The translations under genes and the position numbers were made by a program. A model generated the notes under the pieces. It saw only the letters and a program-made list of their open reading frames with translations, ran no database searches and was not told the DNA's origin. From assembly GCF_001411555.2 (NCBI RefSeq), contig NC_049914.1, positions 13,594,798 through 13,658,797 of the forward strand: 64,000 bases of DNA, written 5' to 3'. The DNA is from Juglans regia. Lineage: Eukaryota > Streptophyta > Magnoliopsida > Fagales > Juglandaceae. Shown here piece by piece: positions 61,970 through 64,000 of this stretch; position 1 is the stretch's first letter, and each line of letters opens with the position of its first letter.

Positions 61970-63055
61970 TTAAGATTAAGATTTGCAGAGGTGCTCCCTA
62001 CATTAACCACCAACTTTTGCAGATGATAGTGTGATTTTTTGTAAGGATGATTTGTGAGAAAATAAGAAGATTCACGCACTATTGAAAGGATATGATCAGG
62101 CTTATGGTCAGGAAATTAATAGGTAGAAAACTGCTAAGCTTTTTAGTGGAAATGTTTCAATCGACCGAAAAAATGAGTTATTGCAGCTATGGGGTGTGAA
62201 TGGGGTGCAACAATATGAAAAGTATTTAAGACTACCTCCTATTGTTGTTAGATCTAAAACAAAGGCTTTCTATTTAATAAAGCAAAAGGTATGGCAAAAA
62301 CTCCAATGTTGGAAGGAAAATTTGCTTTCACAGGGTGGGAGAGAAATTTAGATCAAAGCAATGGCCTTTTCAATTCCTACATACTCAATGAGTTGTTTTC
62401 TTTTACCTAATAGTCTATGCTCAGAATTGGTAGACATGATGGCAAAGTTTTGGTGGGGCTAGAAGAAGGATAAAAGAAGAATTCATTGGATAAGTTGGCA
62501 AAACATGTGTGACCAAAAGGGGAAAATGGGGACTTGGTTTTAAAGATTTGAGTGTATTCAACTTGGCTTTGTTAGCCAAGCAAGGATAGAGGATTATGCA
62601 AGAAACATATTCTTTGGTTCAAGAGTGTTCAAGGTAAAATATTTTCCTAATGAAGTCTTTTTGAAAGCTAGTCTAGGTAAAAGACCATCTTTTGCCTGGC
62701 GAGGTATTTGGGAGGCTAAGAAACTTTTGACTCAGGGTTGTACCAGGAGGATAGGCGATGGTAAAGTTGCTAAGCTATGGGAGGACCCTTGGATCCTAGG
62801 TCACCAATAATTGATGCAGGAAGACACTTTTATTATGGATGAGTATAAAGAAGCCTTATGTAAAGCTTAATAGATCTTGTTACCAAAGGCTGGCAAGTGG
62901 AACAACTTAGAGCTCTCTACAATCCAAGTCTGGTTGTTGATATTTTCAAAGTAATGATCTATCCTGATGAGTAATCTGATAAGATGATTTGGTCCCAAAC
63001 AAGGAGGGGAAAGTTTAGTCTAAGAAGCTGCTAGAGGTTTTTCAAGGAGAAGCTA
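61970..63055 (+). pseudogene. L1-type LINE reverse transcriptase relic, 5' truncated
   Basis: Begins within RT near its active site: FADDSVIFCKDD (FADD at 62016-62027). After stops come KGYDQAYGQEINR, LPPIVVRSKTKAF and MAFSIPTYSMSCFLLP, then the C-terminal zf-RVT region RPSFAWRGIWEAKKLL and RRIGDGKVAKLWEDPWI (62625-62810). Several stops. The end is cut by the Gypsy LTR at 63060. Confidence 0.85.
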
Positions 63056-63059
63056 AAGG

Positions 63060-63718
63060 TGATATGAACTTGTGGGTATGAAATCTCTTGAACCCATAAT
63101 CAATTTGAAAACTCATCCAAGAAAGTCAAAATCAAGCCAATGAAAAATTAGACCCGTTGAGGAGCTCGTTTCAAGAACTTAGATATATGAAAATCTAGAC
63201 CCGTTGAAGAATCTGTCTCAAGAATCTAAATTATAAGGAAGAACACCGTAAAGGTTGTGATTTGCCTTTGATAAGTTCAAAAGTTTATTCAAGAATAAGA
63301 GGAAATAAACTCAACTCATAAACTAATAAAATGAGACTACAAAGAGTATTTAAACCTAAACGTAATTAAAATCCTAGCCAAAATAAATCTCCATCTTCTA
63401 AAAATACTCATTAGTGAATAATATCGCGGCTACAGTACTCAATTACAATAAATTACATATCTCAATCCCTAAAAAGCCCTAGGTTAATATAAAATCTTTT
63501 TCCAAAATACCCTTGGGTGAAATAGAAGGCCTTCTTAAAAGAAACCTTAGCTACAAATTAAAACAATCCTTAAACTACCCTTAAAAATTTCTCTTAAAAC
63601 CCTAGTTCATAAAATATAAAACATGTGTGGGTCAAACATTCTCAAGCCATATTATTCTAGACTAATTCTTATAACTAATAAAATAAACCATTTTAATAAA
63701 TTAAACAAGGTCCAAACT
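63060..63718. repeat. Second Gypsy LTR (solo or truncated)
   Basis: Starts TGATATGAAC and shares 'cttgaacccataatcaattt', 'gacccgttgaagaa' and 'aaaggttgtgattt' with 33532-34265. The match stops near 63718, where another element begins. No internal Gypsy sequence is visible. Confidence 0.75.
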
Positions 63719-64000
63719 AGGGATGTGCATCCAGATCCAGATCCGGATATTTGGGACAATCCAGATTTGGATTTTTAAAAGCAGTCGGATATCCACATGG
63801 ATAAATAGGATTAAAACTCGGGCAGATATCCAAATTTCAAACTGGATATCTGGTTTAAAACTAGATATTCAGATTTTATACTATATTTTTTTGGTTTATT
63901 TTAAATAAGTTTTTATCATTTTTAAAATGCTTTTTCCAAAAAAAGAACTTTCTAACACTTTTTAAAAGACTTTTTTTATGCGGATTTGGACGATATCCAG
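63719..64000. repeat. GGATATCCAGAT-rich repeat, cut by window end
   Basis: Starts GGGATGTGCATCCAGATCC and contains many GATATCCA and TGGATATC inverted variants. Probably a MITE-like element interrupting the LTR; right end outside the window. Confidence 0.45.

Noticed and set aside
1..64000. CRISPR arrays, tRNA or rRNA genes
   Set aside because: No regularly spaced identical repeats with unique spacers, and no cloverleaf or rRNA signature was seen by reading. The palindrome clusters have irregular spacing and diverged units. A tRNAscan-type search was not possible.

Overview
This window looks like a nuclear, repeat-rich, AT-rich chromosome segment of a woody eudicot. The evidence is spliced plant genes with GT-AG introns, a plant-type secreted alpha carbonic anhydrase, Copia, Gypsy, L1, CACTA and hAT debris, and a MITE with GCCTCGTTTGGAT termini of a kind I associate with Fagales trees (walnut, hickory, hazel). 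The clade is an inference and was not tested. No bacterial-type operon, CRISPR array, rRNA or tRNA gene was seen.

Only three loci look like functional host genes. Two are tandem paralogues of a six-exon secreted alpha carbonic anhydrase on the minus strand (7328-9559 and 37140-39263), both with intact splice sites, zinc ligands and stop codons. They sit in a direct segmental duplication (about 6.83-14.03 kb and 36.89-45.2 kb). Comparing the two copies shows several later insertions with target-site duplications. The third is a small secreted-peptide gene at 32.7-33.2 kb whose first coding exon appears to hold only the start codon.

Layout: 0-0.9 kb GC-rich decayed ORF; 1.7-6.6 kb decayed CACTA-like element with TTCGAAC repeat clusters, a PF20167-like gene and a Transposase_24-like gene; 6.8-14 kb duplication copy A; 14-21.3 kb mostly noncoding with a Copia RT relic and GA microsatellite; 21.3-26.8 kb a complete but dead Copia element nested in the gag of an older Copia; 26.9-30.5 kb MITEs and an LTR-like block with a minisatellite; 30.5-33.2 kb low-copy DNA with the peptide gene; 33.5-36.6 kb Gypsy and L1 relics; 36.9-45.2 kb duplication copy B, holding an internally deleted Copia; 45.4-53 kb an LTR-like block split by a hAT element with a BED plus dimerisation ORF; 53-62 kb CACTA TNP2-type transposase relic, AT-rich DNA, TTCGAAC palindromes and a second PF20167-like gene; 62-64 kb L1 RT, a Gypsy LTR and a short repeat.

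No complete unknown multi-gene system is evident. The most interesting leads are the association of PF20167-like genes with TTCGAAC palindrome clusters and CACTA parts, the Met-only first exon of the peptide gene, and the spliced BED plus dimerisation hAT derivative lacking a catalytic core.
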